Part shown: piece after piece, positions 24,001-32,039 of the stretch
Layout of the letters: each line of letters starts with the position of its first letter
Position numbering within the stretch: the first letter of the stretch is position 1
Assembly (NCBI GenBank): GCA_944470555.2
Contig: OX104128.1
Coordinates: 62,751,257 to 62,815,256, forward strand
DNA length: 64,000 bases
Origin: Heterobilharzia americana
Taxonomy: Eukaryota > Platyhelminthes > Trematoda > Strigeidida > Schistosomatidae
Reading direction: 5' to 3'
Notes under the pieces: generated by a model
Database searches by the model: none
What the model was told of the DNA's origin: nothing
What the model saw: only the letters and a program-made list of their open reading frames with translations
Made by a program: the position numbers and the translations under genes

Positions 24001-24700
24001 ATATCACCATGCTTAACTAATTGCTTTCAAACATGAAACGAATTGTACATTCTCATCGAAAAGTCGTATATAAATTTTATTTTACAGCCTAGTGAATGAA
24101 GTCGCCGAAGAGCTTCTTCGCTTAACCACTTGTTTTCATTTTCAATGATTTTTCTCAATAGCACTTAATTTGTTAACATCTTACCTTTGAAATTCATTTT
24201 TACACTTGGCGAATTCCGTTTCCTTAGCTAATACACACATTTCCAAAGCATGAACTTTTTCTTGGGTACATTGTAGCTCAGAGTGTAAATTATCATACTT
24301 ATTTCGCCAATCTAAGAAAGAATGTTTGAATGCGAAGAAAGAAGACAAACCATTTTCAGTACCATGATGTTTTCGTTTCAAATCATCTATTTGTTCATGA
24401 AGTTGATTATTTTCCTCTTTTAAAATATCAATCATTTTCCTACGACAAGCTGCATAGAAGTCAACTAACTACAACTCACGATGCAGAATCTAGAAGCACT
24501 TGCTTTTCATTGAGTGATTCCTTCAATAGGACATTTTGAGACTCCGCAGCATAAACTCGCTATTGAATAAAATAAACCATGCTTACAGAATTTACCGATG
24601 ACTCCAAGTCTTGAGATGTGTTAGCATATCGATACATTCTCTCGTAGTTGTACAACATTAGCCTAAGTCTAAAGTTTTCACGTCTCAACTCGGCTGCAGT
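4545..24700 (-). CDS. Putative CM1-domain centrosomal coiled-coil protein (multi-exon, partial)
   Basis: This is the genomic span of at least ten minus-strand exons, listed separately, that join with consistent phase and open frame. The 5' exons read AAELRRENFRLRLMLY and, about 40 residues later, NEKQVLLDSASKMIDIL. This spacing fits the CM1 (Cnn_1N) motif of centrosomin, CDK5RAP2 and myomegalin, whose core is a KENFxLKL helix followed by an EKxxLLxxASK helix. CM1 binds and activates gamma-tubulin ring complexes at centrosomes. The rest is Glu/Lys/Leu-rich heptad coiled coil. Four introns are only 31-43 nt; the others are kilobases long and hold transposons. A start exon and a terminal exon were not found. 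The family call rests on motif recall, so generic coiled-coil protein is the alternative. Confidence 0.62.
4826..4940. mobile_element. Short foldback (MITE-like) element, copy 1
   Basis: An imperfect palindrome: the left end reads like aagtgaccaatcagatttct, and the right end is its approximate reverse complement around 'ctgactggttatttc'. The same palindrome, diverged, occurs at 56243-56345 and 60930-61035. No coding capacity. It lies in an intron of the host gene. Confidence 0.5.
5120..6580. other. Intronic AT-rich DNA, nothing recognised
   Basis: No open frame with splice signals and no recognisable transposon protein were seen. A small GC-rich hairpin (gtgggttttataaccccac) lies near 5846. 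Confidence 0.4.
6582..6731 (-). CDS. Host gene exon 9
   Basis: This is a 150-nt exon with acceptor ttcttctttag and donor gtgagt, phase 0 at both ends (50 codons). It encodes a strong coiled coil beginning RLNNQINELIKRL and ending in a Cys/Glu-rich stretch. A second possible donor lies 9 nt upstream (end at 6591), also in phase. Confidence 0.78.
7352..7405 (-). CDS. Host gene exon 8
   Basis: A 54-nt exon of 18 codons (KENQLNHEELCRKDAEIE), phase 0 at both ends, acceptor tttttttctag. It is separated from the preceding exon by a 43-nt intron. Confidence 0.78.
7449..7502 (-). CDS. Host gene exon 7
   Basis: A 54-nt exon of 18 codons (KELSTLKDKCEMAEAQRE), phase 0, acceptor ctgttttag, donor gtaagt. 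It has the same length as exon 8 and is also one short coiled-coil segment. Confidence 0.78.
7774..7962 (+). mobile_element. Penelope-like element relic (linker region)
   Basis: The plus strand reads VPKKIIFMNTKFKGD followed by a Lys/Phe-rich helix. This aligns with the VPKKQIFLKLQFKSD segment between RT and GIY-YIG of the PLE at 20926-21957. It is a short fragment with no RT or endonuclease core. It lies in a host-gene intron. Confidence 0.55.
8524..8850 (-). mobile_element. RTE-type LINE 3' fragment (C-terminal tail)
   Basis: The minus-strand 102-residue frame resembles the tail after the RT of flatworm RTE-like elements. It has a degraded 'RWLGHVLRM' block (here RRLLNMLHMS), a WRKRKGG block and a closing DMIQNRSQ. 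It is truncated on both sides and divergent from the LINE in copies A, B and C. Confidence 0.6.
8850..10360. other. Decayed repetitive DNA, no confident call
   Basis: This is probably further LINE debris upstream of the 8524-8850 tail, but no catalytic motif could be read. It is intronic with respect to the host gene. Confidence 0.3.
10364..10546 (-). mobile_element. Possible LINE pre-RT fragment
   Basis: A 60-residue minus-strand frame contains IEVEKAVSSLEQGRAPNP. This resembles the 'AI..LKNGKAPGPD' segment just upstream of LINE reverse transcriptases. Only this short segment is readable. It may belong to the same decayed element as 8524-8850. Confidence 0.4.
11094..11366 (-). CDS. Host gene exon 6
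   Basis: This is a 273-nt exon (91 codons), phase 0 at both ends, acceptor aatcttaatag and donor gtaagt. The first part is Ser/Asn-rich and probably disordered. The second part (KLTDRLNSARHLIFALGNEK onward) is a coiled coil. The phase matches exon 5 upstream and exon 7 downstream. Confidence 0.75.
11985..12200 (+). mobile_element. SINE relic with degenerate hammerhead motif
   Basis: It has an RNA polymerase III box-B-like ggtcctgagttcgactc, at the same place as in the SINE at 57 kb. About 50 bp downstream is a block matching the schistosome hammerhead layout: CTAGTGAG in place of CTGATGAG, then tcccgaactaggacgaaa. The catalytic CTGANGA core is damaged, so self-cleavage is not expected. Confidence 0.55.
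12290..12490 (-). mobile_element. tRNA-like SINE copy
   Basis: The minus strand carries 'gggtcatgggttcgagcacc', a good box B. A conserved body follows downstream, also present at 59500-59720 (minus). There is no folded tRNA cloverleaf. This is read as a tRNA-derived SINE, not a tRNA gene. Confidence 0.5.
12555..12815 (-). repeat. Interspersed repeat family R1 copy (inverted)
   Basis: The reverse strand aligns with 3150-3420 and 17490-17760. The conserved peptide appears as ISVALLVIQKKYLTVVTF. Confidence 0.65.
13515..13890 (-). repeat. Interspersed repeat family R2, nested in LINE copy B
   Basis: Reverse-orientation counterpart of 1672-2045, homologous to 54470-54840. Insertion edges in the LINE are only approximate. 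Confidence 0.7.
15010..15067. repeat. (TA)n microsatellite in copy B
   Basis: Pure TA dinucleotides, about 57 bp, at the site equivalent to 484-546 and 36509-36550. Confidence 0.97.
15990..17280. other. Intronic DNA, nothing recognised
   Basis: AT-rich sequence between the LINE relic and the R1 repeat. Short frames on both strands have no splice signals or recognisable domains. It is duplicated at 37473-38763. Confidence 0.35.
17490..17885 (+). repeat. Interspersed repeat family R1 copy
   Basis: It aligns with 3150-3545 in the same orientation. The conserved peptide appears as MALLVIHGKNFTVVTPYL. Similarity appears to extend upstream to about 17400. Confidence 0.65.
18047..18225 (-). CDS. 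Host gene exon 5 (copy B)
   Basis: This is a 179-nt exon ending at donor gtaagc, phase 1 at its start and 0 at its end. It encodes a coiled coil (RLQAELAFSQHNSKRYRREL) ending GDLHKSIQ. An alternative acceptor ttttag 10 nt upstream (start 18235) would need a different phase. The start at 18225 matches the phase of exon 4. Confidence 0.75.
18960..19670 (-). mobile_element. RTE-like LINE 3' relic
   Basis: The minus strand contains the YADN catalytic box (DFAYADNVVLLGEDVDKIQG) near 19650 and then the same degraded tail as copy B. It is the same LINE family as 12911-15990 in opposite orientation, 5'-truncated at about 19670. Duplicated at 40443-41153. Confidence 0.7.
19850..20200 (+). mobile_element. 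Decayed Penelope-like element fragment
   Basis: The plus strand, across frame changes, reads RIRRICSQDATDEWINILRK and then ENGCPPWFMDENVK. This matches the conserved 'RICS...L..NGYP.WF' region after the RT of PLEs, the counterpart of AYRASAICSEDAIKEEC and SRNGYPDKF in the element at 20926. A minus-strand 138-residue frame here is only its shadow. Confidence 0.5.
20715..22066 (-). mobile_element. Penelope-like element, 5'-truncated (copy B)
   Basis: This PLE runs leftwards inside a host-gene intron. It retains the end of the RT, the linker, a GIY-YIG endonuclease and a short 3' tail, but lacks the first part of the RT. A 12-bp direct repeat, atataaaaagga, occurs at 20703-20714 and 22052-22063 and could be a target-site duplication. 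However, the reading frame stays open through the right copy, so this is uncertain. Confidence 0.8.
20926..21957 (-). CDS. Penelope-like RT/GIY-YIG polyprotein (partial)
   Basis: An open frame of 343 codons, really continuing without a stop to about 22066, so the nominal GTG start is not a true start. Upstream codons give YRQSDGVAVGSSLG, the RT motif B region (usually DGVAMGSPLGP). The catalytic YMDDT box (motif C) is at residues 34-38. After a Lys-rich linker (VPKKQIFLKLQF) comes a GIY-YIG nuclease: CIYQFNCSCGVSYIGRT with the downstream Arg and RISEHHP. The C terminus ends KPSLCIQKKFVRPL, as in flatworm PLEs. PLEs copy their RNA at a nick made by this nuclease. The frame is intact over this part, so the copy is fairly young, but it lacks RT motifs 1-A. 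Identical at 42409-43440. Confidence 0.88.
   Translation of the reverse strand: MGSSLGRLLADFFPAKLENGPLNDTISPLELYCRYMDDTFIVLKSETDKNAVLNKFSSVHLAINFTMEEEKNDSIPFLDVLLVRRSDGTLKRSVYGKPTSTGQYTHFFSAVPLQYKRNLEKCLAYRASAICSEDAIKEECATIRDLLSRNGYPDKFVTKHMNITRVKKTMPTVPKKQIFLKLQFKSDIASEIITQRIKRVLHKAFPTAKLCPAYNRPILGARNKDKLPDSATSVCIYQFNCSCGVSYIGRTIRQFHRRISEHHPSWLNKGQIRTIKSSILAHLVDKGHQVVTGKAFKIIHQIPINLPHGLRTRLLHIAEAIAIHLYKPSLCIQKKFVRPLSSP
22067..24085. other. Intronic DNA between PLE and host exons, nothing recognised
   Basis: Several short frames exist on both strands (for example 23497-23775 plus), but none has recognised motifs. It may hold old repeat sequence. Duplicated at 43550-45568. Confidence 0.35.
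24086..24153 (-). CDS. Host gene exon 4 (copy B)
   Basis: A 68-nt exon encoding KIIENENKWLSEEALRRLHS. It begins after a 31-nt intron (24154-24184) that starts gtaagatg and ends attgag. The donor gtaaaat leaves phase 1, which fits the exon at 18225. Confidence 0.72.
24185..24439 (-). CDS. Host gene exon 3 (copy B)
   Basis: A 255-nt exon, donor gtaag. It encodes a long coiled coil (MIDILKEENNQLHEQIDDL at its start), rich in Glu, Lys and Leu, with Cys residues near the end. The internal Met is not taken as the start, because the frame runs on into exon 2 through a 40-nt intron. Confidence 0.8.
24480..24559 (-). CDS. Host gene exon 2 with second CM1 helix (copy B)
   Basis: An 80-nt exon, acceptor attcaatag, donor gtgagt, encoding RVYAAESQNVLLKESLNEKQ and on to LLDSAS. 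The 40-nt intron 24440-24479 ends cgtag. An earlier AG (tgcag, 10 nt upstream) would create an in-frame stop, so it is not used. The NEKQVLLDSASK block fits the second conserved helix of CM1. Confidence 0.75.
24596..24700 (-). CDS. Host gene exon 1 of this list, CM1 core helix (copy B)
   Basis: A 105-nt exon (35 codons), phase 0, acceptor ccattttag, donor gtaaat, joined to the next exon by a 36-nt intron (24560-24595). It encodes AAELRRENFRLRLMLYNYER. The RENFRLRL core matches the KENFxLKLRIY signature of CM1. A tentative upstream piece at 24911-24944 (ending QVEFCHE, donor gttagt) would precede it, but its acceptor is poor. Confidence 0.75.
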
Positions 24701-25249
24701 CTAAAATGGTTTTAAAAAATGTAACTAGTTAATTACTTCTTCAAGGTCTAAAGCTTGTCCTCCATCATTGGGATCTAGAAACAGATTTAAATAAAAGAAA
24801 CTACCTACTATTTTCCAAGTGATAACATTGACCTTGTGCACTACTTTTGTTGGACTTTTCAGCCACATGACCACTGGAATTAACTTTATACTTCTGGCAA
24901 AAATACTAACCTCATGGCAGAATTCGACTTGTCCATGTAAGCTGCTTTATGTTGGTGGCCTGAAAACAAGTTTTCCAAGTTGAAACTCAATCACGGTTAG
25001 TAGTCAATGGTTTGAATAAACTTTATAGCAGTAAATCATTCAAATGCACCACACATAAAGGATGTTATATACTGGGTAGACTACAGCATGACGAAACGTC
25101 CCACGAAATCAAATGCTTAGGGTACATTTTATGAATACCTATCGGTGGAGTTGTGGTTGTGCTCAGGTATGCAGCTCTCACGTAATGTGCGAAGTTTGCT
25201 CCGTCAATAGAGGTTTGAGTAACCAAGCAGGGTTTTCATCTATCAGAAT

Positions 25250-25976
25250 ACGTGTGGTACAAAATCTAGAACATGGACCTGTATTTTGCTTTCAACAACA
25301 ACAAACTCCAATCACCATCAATGGGAGAAACTTAAAGGAAGTAGCCTCTATCACCTACCCAGGCAAAATAGCATCGTTTCAACTACAGGCGGCACAGACG
25401 AGGATGTCAAAACCAGGATTGATAAAGCAAGACAGACCTTCATTAATCTGAAACCAGTGTCGAGATCTTCTGCACTCAGCATGCGGAACAAGATACGGAT
25501 TTTCAACACCAACGTCAAATCAGTGCTTCTGTATGTTTCAGAGACTTGGCGCGTTACGAAAGGCATTTCCAATTAACTACAGACATTCATCAACAACTGC
25601 CTACCCTGGCTCGCTACTGAAGATCAGATGACCAGAAAGAATAAGCAACAAGGAGCTCTGGCAACGAACCAACCAAGAAACTATCACCCAACAAATATGC
25701 AGGAGGAAGTGGAGATGGATTGGGCATACACTGAGAAGGCCGACTGGGGACATCACGCGTCAGGCCAGTCCCTCGAGTGGAATCCCCAGGGGAAGCGACG
25801 AGTTGGACGTCCGAGGGTGACATGGAGGAGATCGTGCGAGGAGGAAATGAGAGCTTCTGGGTTGTCGTGGAGCCAGGTTCAAAAGATTTCAGAGAGCAGA
25901 GTGGAATGGAGACGTGCTAATGAAGCCCTATGTTCCACTAGGAACCCAAGGGACTAATAATTATTATTATTATCAC
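25250..25976 (+). mobile_element. SR2-like RTE LINE 3' relic (copy B)
   Basis: The plus strand reads, with shifts, the C-terminal part of an RTE polyprotein: GGTDEDVKTRIDKARQTF, KIRIFNTNVKSVLLYVSETW, then NPQGKRRVGRPRVTWRR and SRVEWRRANEALCSTRNPRD followed by a stop. This is the typical end of schistosome SR2-type elements. It is followed by a short ATT-rich tail (taattattattattatc), typical of RTE 3' ends. The RT core is absent: a classic 5' truncation. Duplicated at 46733-47459. Confidence 0.85.
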
Positions 25977-26663
25977 TAAAAGCCAAGAAAAATGTGGGCT
26001 GTAAAGGAGAAACGATGAAAAGGGTAGAACAACTGGGCTAAGCAACAACAATGCACTTCCAACTGTAAAAGCTCTTAGTTGTGTGAAAATGTAATCAGGA
26101 CGGATAAAGCTCACGAAAAAGAATAGGAACTTCTGACTTGTACCCTAAGTTTTACTTGAATTCAAACAACAGGATAGACACAAAGCAGAATGACCTCAGT
26201 ATACCTGTCGATCGGTTCAACATATTTTACACTAGCGGAGCGAAAAAAAAGGGAAATTCAATATAATGAAGACAACAACAAAAGTGGTAGCAGTGGGGAC
26301 AGTTGACATTTTGATGTAATAGCCAACCCTACCTATCGAAATGATTGAGCTAGCTTTGTTGTCTAAAACGCCTGTTCCTTGAAGTCCCATCAAGCCAGGA
26401 GGGCTCGTTACATGATGGTAAAACAAAACTAGCTACCATCATAGTCCAGTTAGTCTACATAACGGCTAGATCTGAAGGTGAAGTGCCGTTGGTTTCACGA
26501 GGTTTAGTAGCAGTGAAATGATTCTCGTGAGTGATTTCGTCTTACCTCATATAATAGGAGGTATTAGTAAGGATCAGCTAAAATAGCGCACTTCTATCTA
26601 TCTTGCAGTCAAGTGACACCAGCGGTTAGGCTTTGTACAGTCCAGGAACCAGGCTTCAAATAA

Positions 26664-28480
26664 TAGATGCCTTAAGAGTATAGGAGACCGCTAGTAAAAC
26701 TGAACAGCAAAAATTTGGTAGACCTGAAAATGGAACTCATTAAGGGGTGAGGAGTAGTTCAAGTTACTACACCTCATAGTATCATAAAAAGAATATGTAA
26801 AAAAAAACTAATATCAAGGTAGACACAGGTGCATGGGAGGGAAGGAAATTAGAAAATAAAGGCTAGCGAAAATGTTCAAGCTTTAGAAGACGTCAAGGAG
26901 CAAATACACCTGTGGTATTGACTTGTTTTCAGCCATTTCACGAGAAGCCTTCAACTATCGGTTCCCATAGTCTCAGAGCTAATGAAGTGCTTGAAGTTGA
27001 TGGTGCTCTAAATGCGCCACCGACAAACCATGCGGACTGATATAACTGCCTAACCAAGCATAGCAAACTGAGGATACAGATAACGCCAACTAAGGTGTAA
27101 CCAACAATTATGAGACGGAAGACGTAAATGTACAAGGATATCTATATTTTTATAACAAATCTATTCATCTCATACGACTGCGTTCCTTCACAATTTGTCA
27201 TTTTAACGATAACAGTTAGGTAATTTGCATGGGTATAGATTGCATGCACACCCATGTTCGTTTGTTTAGGAATTGGTTAAGTTGTACTTTGGGTGTTTCC
27301 GGGGAAATGTTTGAGCGCACTTTAAAACTTCTCAGTTTTTTGGAGAAAATGTCCAGGCCCAGTTTGGAGCCTTTACGTTTTGCAGGGGAAAATCTTTGGG
27401 CGCACTTTGGGACTTTTGGGGAGATTGTCGACATTTCCGGGCGCGACGATGCATTTTCGGCAGTAATCCTGAAGCTTTTAGTGCCTTTTTTACCCAAAAG
27501 TTTTAAGGTTCACCCAAAGTGTTTGCTGGCTCGATATTACCTCGTGGAGACTATACAGCTACAAAGATGATTTCTTCGCGAGACTCGTTTGTCAGACGAT
27601 CAGGCATGCAACAAGGTCACTCCTTTCCCAGTGGTACCCTAAAGTAAACAGGTTTGGATGTCTTATGAGGCAGTTCCGCAGGATGTATCCCTCCCTCTAG
27701 TATGAAAACTGTTCCTGGTGCGGATCATACCATACTCCTGATTCATATGTATTTAAATTAAATTCTTTATCAGCTCTACATCAAAACAAATAGCCTACAA
27801 GATAAATGTACTCCACAACTCATATTGGAAACCAATAAACCTACATTCAAAACTTCATACCTTCTTAGCGCCTTAGTTCTTATTCTGCTGAAGTGCCTCA
27901 AAAAAACAAAATTTGACCAGTTCAATATCCAATATCATTTTGCGAGCTAGTGTGGACCAACTGATTTCCTCGCGCTTGCTTCTGGTTTTGCAAGTCTTTG
28001 GTGGATTCCGATGCAGTAGGTCTACCTAACCGACTGCTGTAGCGCTGGTTTGCCCGAAGGGTGGTTGGGTGCTGGTTAAATTTGTAGGGTTTGTGTGATT
28101 TTTTCAAGGACTGACCAGTAGATAGGTTCCTCAAGTGTCATGCCAGCAGATACTTGGTCAAACTGGTTGTAAAAAGAAGAAAGAAAACATGTCCAGAGAA
28201 ATCAAGTGGGAGAAAGTGCGAAGAAAAAGAAACAATAGAAAAAAAGATTAGGCAATAGGAAACGGAAGGTGAGAAGATACCCCAGTAGGTTCATGTAAGA
28301 CAGGTGATGGGGAGATTGCTTATCAGACAGTGTGAGGACATAGAGTCAGTAGGAAGAGGCAGCAAACAATATTATAAGGTGGCTTATGTGGATGCGATTA
28401 ATACAAGATGGTAAATTAAGCTGCCTACGGGAAAGTATAGGGTTGAGCCAAGTTTTCAATGATAGTGACGTTACGAAGTA
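26664..28480. other. Spacer DNA right of copy B
   Basis: No gene recognised. It contains a G-rich stretch at 27290-27450 with an internally repeated unit (reported under findings), and a minus-strand 70-residue frame at 27922-28134 rich in Ser, Arg and Gln with no known domain. Confidence 0.35.
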
Positions 28481-28489
28481 TCCGGTAAT

Positions 28490-29210
28490 GGGTTGGCTGT
28501 GCTGAGTTAGCAGGTTGTATCAGCCTAGTCTACGCCTCAGCTGGATGAATGCTACCCGGGCGTCTCTGCGTAACTGTCCAACCTCATCTTGAAGCCGTCA
28601 ACAGGCGGAACAGTAGCAATCTCGACAGGCAAAGCGTTTCGGTTGCCTCAAACTCGCAGAGCAAAGAAGTGTGAACGCACATGGGTTTTTACCCTTTGGT
28701 GGGTGGTTCTCCTTCGGTTACCGGGAGGATCGCCAGAGTGGTCGTTCAGCAGGATTTCGCTGATCGGGTAACTTGGTTTGCTTAGTATTTTGTAAGCCGC
28801 TATCAAGTCACCACGTACTTTATGATAGCTAAGAGAGTAGATTCCTAGATCTTCCAGCCTGCCCCAATAGGGTTTTCGCCTTCGGGCTTTCTCTATGAGG
28901 TTCACATCTATTTTCAGATATGGTGATGCAATGACGTTATGGACGTCCAAGTGAGGTCGTCTGTGGGTCTTGTGCAGCTTCCAAAAGAGTTCCGAGGTGG
29001 GGCACCTAGCTGTCTGCTCGTGAAACGCAGTAGTGCATAAGCTCTGGAAGCGTCTTCTGGATAATCAGAGCTTGTGTCCAGCCTATGGGTGTCCATTAGT
29101 CCCAGGTCCTTCTCCTTAGTAGTGTGGGAAAGTTGTGTACCACAGAGAGAATAGGGTACTCTCCGAGAGTCAGGAGCGCGTAGAAACATAGTCCGACACA
29201 TTCATATTAA
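28490..29210 (-). mobile_element. CR1-like LINE ORF2 C-terminal relic
   Basis: The minus strand gives, in two frames, SLCGTQLSHTTKEKDLGLM, then YALLRFTSRQLG, LDVHNVIASPYLKIDVNLIE and GIYSLSYHKVRGDLIAAYKI, and finally a degraded NRNALPVEIATVPPVDGFK block. This is the region after the RT catalytic core in CR1/jockey-type LINEs. It is truncated at both ends with one clear frameshift near 28930. Confidence 0.78.
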
Positions 29211-29452
29211 ATACCGCGGTAAAGTTGAATCTATACGCTTCTTTTTCACGTGGCTCTTGAATATGTCAATTCGCGAATTCACTGTTGTGTCCGACTACTT
29301 ATTATTATATTTTTGTAGTAGTATTTCTATTTATCCCATATATTTGGCTTACGGCCCTGCTATTCTCTTCATATGCTGTGTTACCAACGTTTCGGTACGC
29401 TACGTATAACCGTTTGGTGTTTTTCTATTTCAACAATAATTTTCGAATTTAA

Positions 29453-30037
29453 ATGGGAAGACCTAGGGCTGAACGTTCTAAAATTGACTGCTATGATGAG
29501 AAAAAGCAAGGACTTGGTCATTCCGGCACCCTTTTGTTTGACAAAAGCATTTTTACTCCGTATACCCCAGATCCCGATGAACTGATATGTCCCAAAGTTT
29601 TTTTCAGAAATGAAGACATCATACAAGTGATGAGTAGCAGTATTAACGACCACAGGAAAGAAATCGATAACACTAGGACCATGATAGAAGAAATGCAGAG
29701 AATAGTTGAAGATTCGCATCCATTACCGTATCTTTTTGGAAAGCATGAATATTTGTTTGAAGGCCATATGGAGAAAGCAGAAAAGTCAATAGACCATTTG
29801 GTAACAGAGGCGATGAAGAGACTATCGTTATCTCAACAGGCCATCGTTTATAATATATCTGATGCCCTACCCTTGGACGAAGTTAGGACAAGGGTATTAA
29901 GCTCGTGCGGTATGACAGAAATACACTGTGACTGTAAGCGCCTCCGCATAAAGTCAGAGCAGTTCAGTTGCCTCATGATTTTCAGGTTCACTACTTCATT
30001 GATGCCGAAAGATTTATTAAACTACAAGAGCACATGA
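29453..30037 (+). pseudogene. CR1-like ORF1 (194 codons, 3' broken)
   Basis: The longest intact frame of this LINE. It has a coiled-coil-prone middle (NDHRKEIDNTRTMIEEMQRI) and then QQAIVYNISDALPLDEVRTR with a CDCKRLR segment. This matches the conserved ORF1 block of flatworm CR1 elements, whose product binds element RNA. The frame ends early relative to the expected ORF1, and related debris continues to about 30830. Confidence 0.65.
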
Positions 30038-31109
30038 GGTTACATAGCAACTTTGAAAATATTGCTATAGCACAAGACAAAAACGCGTGCCAACACGAAA
30101 ACAAAAAAGAAGTAGTCTGGCCAATTCATCACCTTTAAACATAGTGGCTACTGTGTGCACGAACAGACCATTATAAAGTGATGACTTGGTCATTGATTCT
30201 GTTGAGTGTACCTCTTCCTTGGTACAACGGTCTTAATCAAATCTGACTACAAATGAACCTAATCCTTCTGTTGCTCGTAAAAAGGAAATTGTTCGTACCA
30301 TCCCCCCTAAGGTCACCATAAATAGAAGCCCACTGGGTGACAGAAAACTCAGAAGTTCAGGCGAAACCCCAACATATAAAGCTAAAACTTTCTTGAAGAT
30401 GGACCATTTCAGGCACGTGTTTTCCAATGACGAAGAAGAATATTTCATAGCTAATACATTGGCAATGCACGAACCCAAAGAACAGGCTTTCCGTCAAACC
30501 CCTTCTTTCATAAATGAATACCATGACAACTCAAGGTTGCATCGCACGAGACTCCTCTGTGGAATACCTTACTTTAATCACAGGGGCCACAACGTCGCGC
30601 TGAGTGGCGTGCTAAACAATCAAATGTTCTCCACATCACAAACACCTAAACAATGTTCGACCGTGCATCATAATAATCCCAATCAATACTTCGGGAACAG
30701 ATGTATACGCTCTGCCAGAAACCTCCCCACTTATGAACCACACCAATTTTTTTTCGAATCCCGCGCAATATGTACGACCCGCAGTGTCTAGGCCGTTCGA
30801 CCCCCTGATGACACGGGGCTGGAACCGATTTCCTTGACTTACACCGGCCATAAGCCATATCCGACGCCAACAGTAAAAGAGAGGCGCACGTTAACAACAT
30901 GTAGGTGCCGTGAAGAACCAAGTAATCGCATACTTGTGAGAGACAGAAACTCACCAGTCACACCGGTACACTCCACTGTTGAGTTCTGTCACGTCCGAGA
31001 CATAGGTAGTGCATCGCCCAGCAAACTAAGTACCAGAAATTCTTCGGCTCACCGAGGCTTAAGAGACATAGTAAGTTACTTCGCAAACCGTTGTAGCCTT
31101 TTTACGCTT

Positions 31110-31780
31110 CCACTTATCAATGCCCGCCCGTCACTGAAGAAAATATCTGGCCAAAGAACAATAGTTTTACCAACCGAATCCACTGCATTACGAGTTACTA
31201 AATCATGGTGTACTGGCTCAATACTAGACATGGACCTGTGTATGGATGGTTATGCTCTGTATCGCAATAATCGTGATCACAAGCGTGATGGAGGCTGTTT
31301 GACCTGCGTGTAGCCCTGCTACCTCAAATAAGACTGAATATGGTATCTTCTGATCTGCCGGACTCACTTTGGGTCGTTACAGACGGTACTAACTACAAAA
31401 TCCTCATAGGCTATGTGTACGGAGCGCCATGTTGAACAAAAGAAAATGATGAACTGATGGCCAGATCACTTGCGCACACTGGATCCCTAACTGCTGACTT
31501 CAAACTGATTGCAGGCGGCTCTCACTTACCCGAAAGTAACCGGGAGGTCGGCTGCGGCCCACAACGATTTGGTGAAACACTTGCTGTCACGGATATCTAT
31601 AGCTGGAAGCAATACATCCAGCAACCCACGCTTGGAGATAGTATACTGGACCTAGTTTTTTGCGCTGACATCATCCCCGGCACTACTCACGCTAGTAGCG
31701 ACTTTTATAACAGTGATCATAGGATGGGACTCTGTCGCTCACCATTTCTTCCCCTGATGAGAAAAATAAACTATCTTTAA
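31110..31780 (+). pseudogene. CR1-like AP endonuclease domain, inactivated
   Basis: It starts with LPLINARPSLKKISGQRTIV (the NARS motif region), then VTKSWCTGS where family members have VTESW: the catalytic Glu is Lys (aaa) at about 31196. DGYALYRNNRDHKRDGGC follows, with later SILDLVFCAD and SDHR blocks. The frame shifts between 31313 and 31457. The nuclease normally nicks the target DNA. Confidence 0.72.
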
Positions 31781-32039
31781 ATAATACTCAGCATAGAAGC
31801 TATAAGAACATAGAGTGGGAAGTACTGATCGAGCCACTCAGGCGCTCTCCATGGGATGACTACTTTACAACAGCCTCATTGACACACACACACACTCACT
31901 TTTCCATAAAAATATAGATCTGTGTCTAGATACTGTTGCTCCAGTGAAAACAGTTAGGGTTTATGAGGAGCCAAACCCATATATCCCTAAAGTATTCCGC
32001 AACGAACTTAGGGAATTATCACCACAATACCACTCATAG

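Larger units (their letters stand above)
14284..26663 (+). repeat. Segmental direct duplication, copy B (about 12.4 kb)
   Basis: The stretch matches 35783-48146 at a constant offset of 21483 from about 15070 to the end, and 21499 before that, the change being the shorter TA tract in copy C. Only a couple of substitutions were noticed (near 14469 and 14664). Every reading frame from 15344 to 26426 is identical in both copies. It contains part of an RTE LINE, five host exons, a PLE, a LINE relic at 19 kb and an SR2-like tail. Confidence 0.97.

Noticed and set aside
24911..24959. 49-nt upstream host exon with acceptor ttttcag
   Set aside because: In the phase needed by the next exon it contains an in-frame TAA. 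A shorter 24911-24944 version is possible but has a weak acceptor.
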